Counted from the stretch's first letter, positions 8,128 through 17,194 are shown. The stretch is 39,834 nucleotides of DNA from Rhodoferax sp. UBA4409 (GCA_002390825.1 DGQR01000198.1:1-39834), one strand, 5' to 3'. The notes: a model not told the origin generated them from the letters alone. Numbers and translations are program-made.

Positions 8128-8220
8128 AGACCGTTCGGCAGCGAACCGACATGCCACACCGCACCTTCTAACCTGCTTTGATGCGGTGTCTTGCCGCACG
8201 TCCATGGCAGGAGAAATGCA

Positions 8221-8970
8221 ATGTTGAAACACAAAGTGGCGCTGGTGACCGGTGCTGCGTCGGGCATAGGTCGTTCGGTGGCCTTGTTGTTGGCGCGTGA
8301 GGGTGCCCGTGTCGTGGTGTCTGATGTGCAGTTAGACGCAGGTGCCGACACCGTAGCCCTGGTCCGCGCGCAAGGCGGCGAGGCCATATTTGTGGCCGCT
8401 GATGTGGGCAAGCCCGCCGAGGCGCAGGCCTTGGTTGCGCGCGCGGTGGTGCATTACGGCAGGCTGGATATTGCGGTCAACAACGCCGGTATTGCCGGCC
8501 CCACCGCGCCCACGGCCGACTACCCGCTGGACGGCTGGGCCCGCGTGCTCAACATCAACCTCAGTGGCGTGTTTTACGGCATGCAGGCTCAGATTGAGGC
8601 CATGCTTAAGCATGGTGGTGGCTCCATCGTCAACATGGCCTCGGTGCTGGGCGCGGTGGGCTTTAGCGGCTCGGTGGCTTATACCGCTGCCAAGCATGGC
8701 GTGGTGGGGCTGACCCAGGTGGCTGCACTGGAGTACAGCGCGCAAGGTGTGCGGGTGAATGCGGTGGGCCCGGGCTTCATTGAAACGCCCATGGTCAGCA
8801 AGCTCTCCGAAGACCCCGCCACCCACGCCATGCTGGTGGCAGCCCACGCTGCCGGCCGTTTGGGGCGGCCTGCCGAAGTGGCTGAGCTGGTCGTGTGGCT
8901 GGCCTCAGACCGCGCCTCGTTCGTCACCGGGGCGTATTACCCGGTGGATGGCGGCTATCTCGCCCGGTAG
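8221..8970 (+). CDS. Short-chain dehydrogenase/reductase
   Basis: The protein has 249 residues. It has the NAD(P)-binding TGAASGIG at residues 10-17, NNAG at 87-90, and the catalytic Ser141, Tyr154 and Lys158 in the YTAAK context. It ends with the classic DGGYLAR tail. Acidic Asp35 after the second strand (VVSDVQ) favours NAD(H). The substrate is unknown. AGGAG lies about eight bases before the ATG at 8221, so this start is preferred over the frame start at 8191. The gene follows the GlxA-type regulator by 93 bases on the same strand. Confidence 0.92.
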   Translation: MLKHKVALVTGAASGIGRSVALLLAREGARVVVSDVQLDAGADTVALVRAQGGEAIFVAADVGKPAEAQALVARAVVHYGRLDIAVNNAGIAGPTAPTADYPLDGWARVLNINLSGVFYGMQAQIEAMLKHGGGSIVNMASVLGAVGFSGSVAYTAAKHGVVGLTQVAALEYSAQGVRVNAVGPGFIETPMVSKLSEDPATHAMLVAAHAAGRLGRPAEVAELVVWLASDRASFVTGAYYPVDGGYLAR

Positions 8971-8974
8971 TCGG

Positions 8975-9769
8975 TTATTGGCTGGCGTAGAGGTTGCGCT
9001 CGATGATCTTTTGTATTTCGCCGCGCGCATAGCCCTGCTGGATGACTTCGTTAAACCCCCGTAGCCATTCGCCCATCTGCATGGTTTTGGGGAAGGCCAG
9101 GTAGTTCGGGTCGCGGCGCAGCGGCACCGGTAGCACTACAAAATTCTTCCACTGGCTTTTGGGTATTTTATGGAGGCGCAGGGTTTCTTGAAACCCGGCC
9201 TTGCCTACATTGAAGAGTGCGCAGTCAATCCGCCCGGCGGCAAGTTTGCTCAGGCGGTTGCGCGCGCCGTTGTCCCCCTCGATTGAGAACACGCCGTCTT
9301 GGTGCGCGCGGTCAAAGGCGCTCCCAAAACTGGCGCCCCGCACCGTACCCAAAGTTTTGCCCTGCAGGTCGCTCAGGCTCTGGTAGTTGAACTCGTGACC
9401 CTTGCGCACCACGATCACTACCTCGTCATAAAACAAAGGCTCGGAGTAATCAAACACCTCATCGCGCCGCCATGTCCAGGAAATGCCCAGCAAGCCCCCC
9501 TGGCCTGATGCCGACGCCATGTAAGCCCTGGCCCACGGATACAAACTTAGCTCGAAGCGGTGTTGCGGCATCTGCTTGTCCGCGTAGTTCAAGATGTCAA
9601 TCAGCACGCCGCGCTGCTCGCCCTCGTGCACAAACATTTTGGGGGGCGAGCCATCGCCACTGAAGACCGGAATCACAGGCGCTGTCGCATAGGCACTGCC
9701 GGCCAGGCTGAGCGCCAGCATGCAAAGCCTCACCATGAATGCGAACCTGCGTGTGAACCAGCGTTTCAA
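8975..9769 (-). CDS. Periplasmic solute-binding protein (SBP family 3-like)
   Basis: The protein has 264 residues with a signal peptide (LCMLALSLAGSAYA). The body shows the two-lobe binding-protein pattern, with YPWARAYMAS and SWTWRRDEVFDYSEPLFYDEVVIVV in lobe 1, LQGKTLGTVRGASFG at the hinge and LAAGRIDCALFN in lobe 2. Such proteins bind polar amino acids or related molecules. No ABC permease or ATPase adjoins, so it is an orphan, perhaps a sensory binding protein. It is convergent with the SDR gene (four bases between stops) and divergent from the Bcr/CflA gene. Confidence 0.85.
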   Translation of the reverse strand: MKRWFTRRFAFMVRLCMLALSLAGSAYATAPVIPVFSGDGSPPKMFVHEGEQRGVLIDILNYADKQMPQHRFELSLYPWARAYMASASGQGGLLGISWTWRRDEVFDYSEPLFYDEVVIVVRKGHEFNYQSLSDLQGKTLGTVRGASFGSAFDRAHQDGVFSIEGDNGARNRLSKLAAGRIDCALFNVGKAGFQETLRLHKIPKSQWKNFVVLPVPLRRDPNYLAFPKTMQMGEWLRGFNEVIQQGYARGEIQKIIERNLYASQ

Positions 9770-9906
9770 AGCAATCCTTTTTTGCGATTTTGTCTAGTAA
9801 GTGAACTCATGTTGCGGCCGCAAGTATGCAGGTTTTTGAAAACGGTTTCCACGTCGTCGCCTTGCCCCGTGTTTCAATAGCGAGCTATACCTGTTTGCTG
9901 CACTCC

Positions 9907-11139
9907 ATGACCCCCGAAGCCCAAAAACTCTGGCGCGCCCCGCAATGGGCGTTTTCCATCCTGCTCGCCTTGCTGGGCATGTTGGGGCCGTTCTCTATTG
10001 ATACCTATTTGCCCGCGTTTGCCGGCATCAGCCAGTCGCTGGGGGCGACGCCGGTGCAGATGCAGCAAACGCTGTCGGCCTACCTGTTCGGCTTCGCCTT
10101 CATGGCGTTGTTCCATGGCTCCATTTCAGACAGCTTCGGCCGGCGCCCGGTGGTGCTGTGGGGGCTGGCAGCGTTCACTGTTGCCTCGGTGGGGTGTGCG
10201 CTGTCGCAAACCATCGGCCAGCTCATCTTCTTCCGCGCCATGCAGGGCTTGTGCACCGGCGCGGGCATTGTGATTTCACGCGCGGTTATTCGTGATGTGT
10301 ACCCGCCTTCGCAGGCGCAAAAGGTGATGAGCCAGGTCACCATCTTCTTCGGGGTGGCGCCTGCCATCGCACCCATGGTGGGCGGTTGGCTGCTGATTCA
10401 CGCCAGCTGGCACGGTATCTTCTGGTTCCTGGCCGCGGTGGGCGTGGCGCTGTGGATGTCTAACTACTTTTTGTTGCCAGAGACCTTGCCACCGGCACAG
10501 CGCCAGCACTTTCATGTCAAAAACCTGTTGGCCGGGTATTGGAAGCTGGGCTCTGACCCGCGCTTCTTGTTGCTGGCGCTGGCCAGCGGCATTCCGTTCA
10601 ACGGCATGTTTTTGTATGTGCTGAGTGCGCCGGTGTTTTTGGGCGAACACCTGGGGTTGCAGCCCCAGCAGTTTTTCTGGTTTTTTGTGCTCACCATCAG
10701 CGGCATCATGGGCGGCGCGTTTGTCAGCGGCCGGGTGGCCGGCAAGATTGCGCCCAAGCGCCAGATCCGCAACGGCTTTCTCATCATGCTCGCCATCGGG
10801 GTGATCAACCTTGTTGCTAACCTGCTGTTCAAGGCGCATGTGAGCTGGGCGTTGTTCCCCATCGCCATTTTTGCTTTCGGCTGGGCGCTCATGGTGCCGG
10901 TGGTGACCTTGCTGGTGCTGGACTTGCACCCTGACCGCCGGGGCATGGCGTCTAGCCTGCAGATGTTTGTGGGCTCCACGGCCAATGGCATCGTGGCCGG
11001 GATGGTGTCGCCGCTGGTCATGCACTCCACCATCGGCCTGGCTACTGCCTCGGTGCTGATGATGTGTGTGGGCCTGTGCTCCTGGGTGTTTATTCGCAGT
11101 CGCTGGCCCGAGATCGGACGGCGCGTGGAGGAGTTGTGA
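9907..11139 (+). CDS. Bcr/CflA-family multidrug MFS exporter
   Basis: The protein has 410 residues and about twelve membrane helices. The segment LGMLGPFSIDTYLPAFAGIS and the motif-A loop SISDSFGRRPVVLWGL are hallmarks of Bcr/CflA drug:proton antiporters; FFRAMQGLCTGAGIVISRAVIRD follows. Family members export bicyclomycin, chloramphenicol, sulfonamides or cysteine. The ATG at 9907 (MTPEAQKLW) fits the family; the frame runs 81 bases further upstream without conserved sequence. The stop overlaps the start of the lipoprotein gene in TGATG at 11137-11141. Confidence 0.92.
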   Translation: MTPEAQKLWRAPQWAFSILLALLGMLGPFSIDTYLPAFAGISQSLGATPVQMQQTLSAYLFGFAFMALFHGSISDSFGRRPVVLWGLAAFTVASVGCALSQTIGQLIFFRAMQGLCTGAGIVISRAVIRDVYPPSQAQKVMSQVTIFFGVAPAIAPMVGGWLLIHASWHGIFWFLAAVGVALWMSNYFLLPETLPPAQRQHFHVKNLLAGYWKLGSDPRFLLLALASGIPFNGMFLYVLSAPVFLGEHLGLQPQQFFWFFVLTISGIMGGAFVSGRVAGKIAPKRQIRNGFLIMLAIGVINLVANLLFKAHVSWALFPIAIFAFGWALMVPVVTLLVLDLHPDRRGMASSLQMFVGSTANGIVAGMVSPLVMHSTIGLATASVLMMCVGLCSWVFIRSRWPEIGRRVEEL

Positions 11140-11630
11140 TGCAAGCGCTGTGTGGTTTGCTGCTTGCCAGCGCGGTGCTGGTGTTGGCGGGCTGTTCGAG
11201 TGCGCCTACGACCCCTTCATCGCCGGCAGCAGTACCCCAGCCGGCCGCCCGCTTGACGCTGGATCAAGCCAACGACGTCACCGTCATGGCCATCGGCTTG
11301 GTGGGCACGCCCTATCGCTATGGCGGCAACACACCCGCTAGCGGGTTTGATTGCAGTGGCCTGATCAGTTATGTGTACCAACAGCGCGCCGGTGTCGTGG
11401 CGCCGCGCACCACCGGTGGCCTGATTGATTGGGGCACCAGCATCCCCGCGCCCAGCTTGCGCACCGGTGACCTGGTGGTATTCGCCCAAAACGGCCGCGC
11501 CAACCATGCCGGCATTTACGTGGGCGAAGGCCGTTTTGTGCATGCGCCGTCTACCGGTGGCACCGTGCGGCTGGATCGGTTGAATTCGTCGTACTGGGCC
11601 AAGCAGCAGGTGAGTTACCGGAGACCTTGA
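11139..11630 (+). CDS. NlpC/P60 (C40) cell-wall peptidase lipoprotein
   Basis: The protein has 163 residues. The signal peptide ends in a lipobox LAGC with Cys19, so it is a lipoprotein, likely in the outer membrane. A proline-rich spacer precedes the NlpC/P60 domain. Catalytic Cys72 lies in SGFDCSGLISYVY, His123 in NHAGIYVG, and the third polar residue is His135 in FVHAPS. Such D,L-endopeptidases cut peptidoglycan stem peptides. The gene starts within the stop codon of the Bcr/CflA gene (TGATG), so the pair is translationally coupled. It ends eight bases before the convergent flavin reductase gene. Confidence 0.92.
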   Translation: MQALCGLLLASAVLVLAGCSSAPTTPSSPAAVPQPAARLTLDQANDVTVMAIGLVGTPYRYGGNTPASGFDCSGLISYVYQQRAGVVAPRTTGGLIDWGTSIPAPSLRTGDLVVFAQNGRANHAGIYVGEGRFVHAPSTGGTVRLDRLNSSYWAKQQVSYRRP

Positions 11631-11638
11631 AGCGACGT

Positions 11639-12223
11639 TCAGGTATCCAACTTTACGCTTTCCCCAATAACAAAAAACTGCCCACCTGCCACGTAGTGCA
11701 GCGTGCGCAAATCATCGGGTGCCTTGTCGAATTCCCAGTGCCCGTTGATGAATACGCGGCTGTCCGCCCAGGCGTGGGTTACTTCACCGATGAACAAGTC
11801 GTAGGTTTGCTGGTTGTGTGGCTCGGGCAGCACTTTGCACAGCAGCCAGCCTACGCAGCCTTGCACCAGTGGCACGTCACTGTCCTGCGGCGTAAACGTG
11901 TGAATGCCGTGGCGTTGCAGTTTGTCAGGCGTGGTGAGTGCGCTGTCGGTGCCCACACCCAGCGTGGCTTGCGCCAGAGCGCGGGCCGGGATGTTGAGTG
12001 CAAACCAGCCGCTACCCTCCACCAGCGCGCTGGTGCGGGTGGCCTTGTCGATGACCACCGTCACCTTGGGTGGTTGGAAGTCCAGCGGCATGGCCCAGGC
12101 GGCGGCCATCACGTTGTGTTCCCCAGCGTGCGCGGACGAGACCAGCACCGTGGGGCCATGGTTGAGCAGGCGGTACGCCTTGTCCAGCGGGACGGGGGAG
12201 CAGAAGTCGGGCAGGGTGTTCAT
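11639..12223 (-). CDS. Flavin reductase-like domain protein (FMN-binding split barrel)
   Basis: The protein has 194 residues and matches the flavin_reduct/DIM6-NTAB family. It shows VLVSSAHAGEHNVMAAAWAMPLDFQPPKV near the start, followed by GSGWFALNIPARALA and a CVGWLLCKVLP strand. Members bind FMN and either reduce flavin for a monooxygenase or act on other electron acceptors. The gene begins 12 bases after the HD-domain gene, at the end of the minus-strand run that starts with the phosphonate transporter. Whether it belongs to the same transcript is inferred only from spacing. Confidence 0.85.
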   Translation of the reverse strand: MNTLPDFCSPVPLDKAYRLLNHGPTVLVSSAHAGEHNVMAAAWAMPLDFQPPKVTVVIDKATRTSALVEGSGWFALNIPARALAQATLGVGTDSALTTPDKLQRHGIHTFTPQDSDVPLVQGCVGWLLCKVLPEPHNQQTYDLFIGEVTHAWADSRVFINGHWEFDKAPDDLRTLHYVAGGQFFVIGESVKLDT

Positions 12224-12235
12224 GGGTGTGTGTGG

Positions 12236-12865
12236 TTAAGCGACCGCCTGCGCCAGATTCACCCGCGCACGGGCCTCTAGCGCGGCGTGGAAATGGTCGG
12301 TGCCGTAAATGCGGGGGCGGGCTGCGAAGGACTGCAGCACCTCTTTGCGCTTGGTGCGGAATAGGTCCTCGGGTACGAAGGCGTATTCCTCGCGGATTTG
12401 TTGCTCGTATTGCGCAAAGCGCTGCGCGTCGGCGCCCAGGATGGAGAGGTCTATGTCGACCAGCAACTGTGCATCGCCTGCGGCGAGCACGCTGGTGTGG
12501 CGGGTGGCCATGACCAGCTCGTAGACGCGCTCTGCCACGTCTGCCTGCACACCGGCGGTGGTGAGCGCCTGCCGGGCCCAAGCGGCACTTTGGGCCTCGT
12601 TGTCGTGGCGTTGCACGTCATACACCGCGTCGTGAAACCAAAGTGCCAGCGCCACCTCGGCGGGTCGCTGTGCCAGATGCCGCACGGTTTCAAACCCGTG
12701 CAGGCACTCGGCCAGATGCTGGGTGCTGTGGTAATGCCGCTGCGGCTCGGCGTAGGCGGCCAGCAGTGCGTCGCACAGCGCGGTGCCGTCGGTGTGTGCG
12801 CCGGCATCGTGCCAGGCAGATGCAAACAGGGGTTTCAGGGCGGCCAAAGACGGTGCGGTGTTCAT
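12236..12865 (-). CDS. Predicted metal-dependent HD-superfamily phosphohydrolase
   Basis: The protein has 209 residues. The metal-binding pattern is visible as RHYHSTQHLAECL (first His), ALWFHDAVYD (the HD pair) and VMATRHTS, with DIDLSILGAD giving a later Asp. It fits the COG4339-type family of soluble predicted HD hydrolases with unknown substrate. It is not close to the phosphonate oxygenase PhnZ, which is also an HD protein. The gene lies 43 bases after the unknown gene at 12909-13469 and 12 bases before the flavin reductase gene. Confidence 0.82.
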   Translation of the reverse strand: MNTAPSLAALKPLFASAWHDAGAHTDGTALCDALLAAYAEPQRHYHSTQHLAECLHGFETVRHLAQRPAEVALALWFHDAVYDVQRHDNEAQSAAWARQALTTAGVQADVAERVYELVMATRHTSVLAAGDAQLLVDIDLSILGADAQRFAQYEQQIREEYAFVPEDLFRTKRKEVLQSFAARPRIYGTDHFHAALEARARVNLAQAVA

Positions 12866-12908
12866 GGCCGGATTTTCGTCCTATCTGGCTATTCAAGCCG
12901 GAGAGGCG

Positions 12909-13469
12909 CTACCGCCAGAACTTCCACCAAGGTGCTTTGGGCAGTAGATCTATCAAGCGCTCGAAGGGGGTGTTGTCTACCTCGGGGTTGATTTCATCGT
13001 ATCTGTAGCCTGTGATTTCCTTGGCCAAGATGATCGGGATATCCATATGGAAATAGGCGTCCCGTGCCTCGTTGTCTTCGGTTGCAACGCCTGCGAGTAG
13101 TTCGGCAAACCGGAGCGGTAGTCTGCCGCTGTGCGCGATGTGTTCGCTGCCTTGATCAGCCTCGTGCTCCACATGCCAAATGCAGGAGCCGTCCTGCCAT
13201 AACTCTGCGGATGCGAAGTTGACATGCTCCTCCACCGCGAAAGCCACCGCGCGGCACCCTTGGGAGACTGCAGCCATGCTTTGCGCGTTGCCGATACGGT
13301 GATCACAAGGAATGGCTGCCACCATGAACCAGCCTCGGGGCAATGCATGGCAACTCACTCCTTCAAACAAGAATTCACTGTCTTGCCCGGTGCGCGCGAG
13401 CGACAGTCGTTCAAGCGCCCCGTCTGCGTCGAGAGTTTCAACAGCGATCCATGCGAGTGAAATGCCCAT
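12909..13469 (-). CDS. Conserved-looking protein of unknown function, last of the tight phosphonate run
   Basis: I do not recognise this 186-residue protein. It has no signal peptide or membrane helix. It opens MGISLAWIAVETLDADGALE, has a central FLFEGVSCHALPRGWFMVAA segment and a mixed alpha/beta appearance, and ends in a Trp-rich KAPWWKFWR tail. The WWKFWR-type tail is common in small proteobacterial proteins of unknown role. It starts 12 bases after the FAD oxidoreductase stop, so cotranscription with phnX and the FAD gene is likely. Codon use and GC content look like the neighbours. A link to phosphonate use is inferred only from position; it may equally be an unrelated immunity- or housekeeping-type protein. 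Confidence 0.75.
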   Translation of the reverse strand: MGISLAWIAVETLDADGALERLSLARTGQDSEFLFEGVSCHALPRGWFMVAAIPCDHRIGNAQSMAAVSQGCRAVAFAVEEHVNFASAELWQDGSCIWHVEHEADQGSEHIAHSGRLPLRFAELLAGVATEDNEARDAYFHMDIPIILAKEITGYRYDEINPEVDNTPFERLIDLLPKAPWWKFWR

Positions 13470-13481
13470 AGGTGATTATGC

Positions 13482-14603
13482 TCAGGCCAAAGCCATTTGC
13501 ACTAGTTCTTCCGCAAATGCAAACGAGGTGGAGGCGCCGGTCCCACCTGTGACGATGCCCACGACGACGCCCGGTGCTGCTTGGGCTTTGTAGACCACAT
13601 CCGCGGCTGAGGCATAAGTGCCAGTCCAGCGTTCGCTGACGGTGGCGCCCGGCAGATCCAGCACCCGGTGCATCTCCTTCAAGATCAAGGCGTCGGTGTG
13701 TTCAGATGCAAACGGCGCTTCGCTGCTGCCATACACATGGCTGTCGCCCACAACTAGCGAACCATCGGCACTCTGGACCGCGATCAGGTGAATGCCTTGC
13801 TCCAGATACGCGGCCTGTTCACGCTCCAGCACTTCGCGCAGAGGCGCAGATTCGGGCAGGTCGGCATAGCCCTCGTAGCGCACCAGACTCAGGTCTGACA
13901 TCACCGACCCTGGCAAGCGGATGGGGCTCGCAGGCTGCACTCGCAGCATTTGCAAGGTGCACATGCGGATACCGGCTTGTGCAATGACTTCCGGATACAA
14001 GGTAGTGAGTTCATGGCCGGGGCACACAATGCAGCGCTCGGCGTGGAAGGTGCCGCGGCTGGTGTGGACAGAGGGGGTGTCGATCCCGTGCACTGTGGTG
14101 TTCCAGAAAAAATCAATGCCCATCTCTTGCTCCAGCCACCGGCTGAGTTGGGGTATGGCATCACGCGATTCCACACGGCGTTCGTGCGGGCTGTGAAGCA
14201 CACCCAGTCCGTCTTGCAGTGTCGGAAATTTTTTCTTTGCCTCTGCCATGCTCAGCAAACGGCAACCTTCACCCATTTCGGTTTTTAAAAAAGCCTCCAA
14301 TACGGTGATGGCTTCGGGGCGTTGGGCCAGCACATACAAGCCCTGATGCACCACTTGAATGCCCGCCTGGGGCGCAACCTGCTCCCACACATTGCGGGTG
14401 TGCATGGCTCGGTTCCAGTGTTCGCCACGCCGTTGTCCGGTGACAGTGACAAAGCCGAAATTGCGCACCGAGGCGCCGATGCAGCGCGCATGGCGCTCCA
14501 CCACCGTAACCCGCAACCCCGTTTTGCGAGCGGCATAGGCGCTGGCCAGGCCGATGATTCCGCTACCCACTACCAACAGGTCATAGTGTTTGTTTGAGTG
14601 CAT
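13482..14603 (-). CDS. FAD-dependent oxidoreductase of phosphonate clusters (TIGR03364-like)
   Basis: The protein has 373 residues. It opens with the dinucleotide-binding motif GSGIIG at residues 13-18, then an acidic strand end VTVVERH, then GASVRNFGFVT where FAD is usually held. A C-terminal GIVTGGTGASTSFAFAEE closes the FAD site. It is a DAO-type (D-amino-acid oxidase-like) enzyme of the kind found next to phosphonatase genes. Recent work on such enzymes shows that some oxidise N-methyl-2-aminoethylphosphonate, and some oxidise 2-aminoethylphosphonate itself, to phosphonoacetaldehyde. It starts 23 bases after phnX. Since no phnW is present, it may supply the PhnX substrate. Confidence 0.88.
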   Translation of the reverse strand: MHSNKHYDLLVVGSGIIGLASAYAARKTGLRVTVVERHARCIGASVRNFGFVTVTGQRRGEHWNRAMHTRNVWEQVAPQAGIQVVHQGLYVLAQRPEAITVLEAFLKTEMGEGCRLLSMAEAKKKFPTLQDGLGVLHSPHERRVESRDAIPQLSRWLEQEMGIDFFWNTTVHGIDTPSVHTSRGTFHAERCIVCPGHELTTLYPEVIAQAGIRMCTLQMLRVQPASPIRLPGSVMSDLSLVRYEGYADLPESAPLREVLEREQAAYLEQGIHLIAVQSADGSLVVGDSHVYGSSEAPFASEHTDALILKEMHRVLDLPGATVSERWTGTYASAADVVYKAQAAPGVVVGIVTGGTGASTSFAFAEELVQMALA

Positions 14604-14626
14604 ATGAAGTCTCGCCGTAGAGAGGG

Positions 14627-15448
14627 TCAGGCCGCAGAGGGCGTTTCGCCGCGGCTCATGCGGGCCTGTATCTGGGTGAGCAGGGCCGGGAGATCGGCCA
14701 CGCTGTCAATGATGTAGTGCGCACCGGCAGCGCGCAATTCAGTACTCACGCGTTCGCGCACGCGTTGGAGCGTTTCAGGAGTTGCAGTGCGGTATTCCTC
14801 CAGCGTGAGGCCGGCGGGGCTGCCTGACAAAGCCAGGCCCACCGTCCACATGCCGGCGTTCGCGCCTTCTTCGATACCCGGAGCTGTGTCATCGACCTTG
14901 ACACAGCGGCCGACTGCGTTGATTTTGAGCTGCTGCACGCAGTCCAGCGCCATCCAAGGGCCGGGGCGTGCCCCGGCGGCGAGGTCATCGGCGCAGACCA
15001 CGCAGTCGGGGGCATAGCCCCTGGCGGCTGCCAAGGGCATCAGCGTGGTCATAACCGCCCGCGGGTAGCCCGTGGTGGATCCGATTTTCAGGCCCGCCTG
15101 GCGCAAGGCTTGCACCGTTTCAAGAGCGCCTGGAATCAGGTCGCTGTGCAAGCCCACACGCTCTTGCTGCAAGGGAATGAAGGTGTCATAAATGTGGCGG
15201 ATGTCTGCTTCATCCATGGGCTTGCCGAATTGCGCCACCCAGCGCGCATGAACTTCGGGGTGCTTGCCCAAGGCCTCGATGTGTTGCCATTTGCCCAGGC
15301 CCATCGGGCCACGGGCTTCTTCCAGGCTCAGGTTGAAATTGAAGGCTGTGCGGAATGCATCCACAAATATCTGGGTCGGCGCGAAAGAGCCGAAGTCCAC
15401 GATCGTGCCTGCCCAGTCAAAGATGACGGCTTCCAGTTGTTGGTTCAT
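14627..15448 (-). CDS. phnX: Phosphonoacetaldehyde hydrolase (phosphonatase)
   Basis: The protein has 273 residues. It splits the C-P bond of phosphonoacetaldehyde into acetaldehyde and phosphate. As a HAD-family enzyme it has the nucleophile Asp11 in VIFDWAGTIVDFG, with Ala13 instead of the second Asp, as is typical of phosphonatases. The Schiff-base lysine is Lys53 in GPMGLGKWQHIEALG. STTGYPR and ARPGPWMALDC are motif II-III segments, and KVDDTAPGIEEG carries the metal aspartates. The ATG at 15448 gives the usual N-terminus; a longer frame begins with TTG. The gene follows the permease by 42 bases. Confidence 0.96.
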   Translation of the reverse strand: MNQQLEAVIFDWAGTIVDFGSFAPTQIFVDAFRTAFNFNLSLEEARGPMGLGKWQHIEALGKHPEVHARWVAQFGKPMDEADIRHIYDTFIPLQQERVGLHSDLIPGALETVQALRQAGLKIGSTTGYPRAVMTTLMPLAAARGYAPDCVVCADDLAAGARPGPWMALDCVQQLKINAVGRCVKVDDTAPGIEEGANAGMWTVGLALSGSPAGLTLEEYRTATPETLQRVRERVSTELRAAGAHYIIDSVADLPALLTQIQARMSRGETPSAA

Positions 15449-15490
15449 AGGGTTGTGATGCAAGAGGGTGAGTAATGAGGGCAAGGCCGG

Positions 15491-17194
15491 CTAGCGTTTC
15501 AGCTCACGCCAGGCTTGATGTTTGCGCAGGAACACATGGCTGAGCACGGCATGCAGCAGGCTGTAGGCGGCGGTAGTGGCCACAATCAGGGTGGCCATGG
15601 AGGCTGCGGGGCCGAGCTCACCGGCCTCGTCCAGGTTCAAGATGGAGACGGCAGCTGGCAGTGTTTCCGGCGAGTACAAAAACACCACCGCGGATACCGT
15701 CGTCATGGCATTGATGAACAGGTAGCGGAATATCTCCAGCACCGCGGGCATGCACACCGGCAGGGTCACGCGCCAGAAGGTGACCAGACGTGACACTTTG
15801 AGTGACGCTGCCACCGCTTCAAACTCCCGGTCCAGGCTCTTGAGGGCTGTGCTGGCAGTCAAATGGCATGAGGTGTAGTAGTGCACCACGTTCACCGCGA
15901 CCAGAATCGTGAGCGTTTGGTACAACCCGTTCACCGGGTTGGCCGGGTGGTTAAAAAACAGGATGTAGCCAATGCCCAGCACCAGACCGGGCACCCCCAT
16001 GGGGACCGATGCAAGCGCCTGAATCAGGCTATGCAAGGCCGATTGCGGGTTGCCTGTTTTCTCCAGCAGGTAGGCCGTGCCGAAGACAAAGGGCGTACCC
16101 GCCAGGGCCGTGAGGGCGGCAATGCGCAAGCTGTTGAGGTAGGCGTCCAGCACACCGGCCTCCTGCAAACCATAGGTGTAGTGGCTCAACGTGGGGGCCA
16201 GGTTGTAGGGCCAGAAGGTGATGAACGAGGTGTAAATCGCCATACCCAATACGGCAGTCATGGCGCTTGCTGCCGTGAACGTCCCAACGAGCAGCGGAAG
16301 GTCCCGTCGCCAATCTTTGCGGGGGGTGTACGGCACAGCGCGCGCTGTGAGCGTTGCTTTTTGCTTTTGCTGCATGTGCCGGTCCACCAGAAAAGCCATC
16401 ACCACAGGTAACAGCAAGAGCAGTGCCACCACCGCCCCGCGTCCCAGGTTGTGTTGGCCCACAGCCTGGACATAGATTTCGACCGCCAGCACCTTGAAGT
16501 TTCCGCCTATCACTTTGGGTATGCCGAACTCGCTCACCGAGTAGGCAAACACCACCATCGCCGCACTGACGATGCCGTACTTGGCCGCAGGTAGTGTGAC
16601 GGTGTAGAACCTGCGCCACCGGCTGGCGCGCAAGGCGTCGGCAGCTTCAAACAGGCGGGCATCCGTGGTGCCCAGGGCCACGATGAGAATCATCAGTGCA
16701 TGCGGAAAACTGGCAAACACCGTGCCCAAGATAATGCCCGGCGCGCCATAGACGCTCATGCCACCCAACCACGACTTCAAGACCCCCTGGGTGCCGAACC
16801 ATTGAATGAAAGAGATGGCACCCACCAATGAGGGACCGAGCAGCGGCGAAAGGCCCAGCACCCGCCACAGCCCTTTCAATGGAATACATGACCGTTGCAG
16901 CGCATAGGCATACAAAAAGGCGGCGGGTACCACCAAGCAGGTGACAGCTACTGCAATCCACAGCGTGTTCCACACGGCTTCTGCCATGCCGGGAGCGGTG
17001 GCAAACGCATGAAAACGCAGCAGGCTGAATTGCCCGTTGTCGTCCAGCACGCTGCGGATCAGCAGGGTGCCCAGCGGCAATAAAAGAAACAGGCTCAACG
17101 CCAGTGCGGCCAGCATCAGGAGCACACCCGGGCCGGCGTCCCGGGCATGGAAGCGCTCCAAGCGCGCGCGGTAGAAGTCCAGCAGCGGGCTCAT
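15491..17194 (-). CDS. 2-aminoethylphosphonate ABC transporter permease (fused two-domain)
   Basis: The protein has 567 residues and about twelve membrane helices. It contains two binding-protein-dependent permease domains in one chain, like the iron/thiamine FbpB/ThiP type. Each half has an EAA-type loop: FEAADALRASRWRRFYTVTLP in the first and FEAVAASLKVSRLVTFWRVTLP in the second, which contact the ATPase. This length and context fit the putative 2-aminoethylphosphonate permease family of Burkholderiales and Pseudomonas phn clusters. The ATG at 17194 overlaps the stop of the ATPase gene (ATGA), so the start is firm. Confidence 0.93.
   Translation of the reverse strand: MSPLLDFYRARLERFHARDAGPGVLLMLAALALSLFLLLPLGTLLIRSVLDDNGQFSLLRFHAFATAPGMAEAVWNTLWIAVAVTCLVVPAAFLYAYALQRSCIPLKGLWRVLGLSPLLGPSLVGAISFIQWFGTQGVLKSWLGGMSVYGAPGIILGTVFASFPHALMILIVALGTTDARLFEAADALRASRWRRFYTVTLPAAKYGIVSAAMVVFAYSVSEFGIPKVIGGNFKVLAVEIYVQAVGQHNLGRGAVVALLLLLPVVMAFLVDRHMQQKQKATLTARAVPYTPRKDWRRDLPLLVGTFTAASAMTAVLGMAIYTSFITFWPYNLAPTLSHYTYGLQEAGVLDAYLNSLRIAALTALAGTPFVFGTAYLLEKTGNPQSALHSLIQALASVPMGVPGLVLGIGYILFFNHPANPVNGLYQTLTILVAVNVVHYYTSCHLTASTALKSLDREFEAVAASLKVSRLVTFWRVTLPVCMPAVLEIFRYLFINAMTTVSAVVFLYSPETLPAAVSILNLDEAGELGPAASMATLIVATTAAYSLLHAVLSHVFLRKHQAWRELKR

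Noticed and set aside
12236..12865. HD protein as a PhnZ-type phosphonate oxygenase
   Set aside because: PhnZ has a different spacing of metal ligands and normally pairs with a PhnY dioxygenase, which is absent. The sequence fits the general COG4339-like HD hydrolases.
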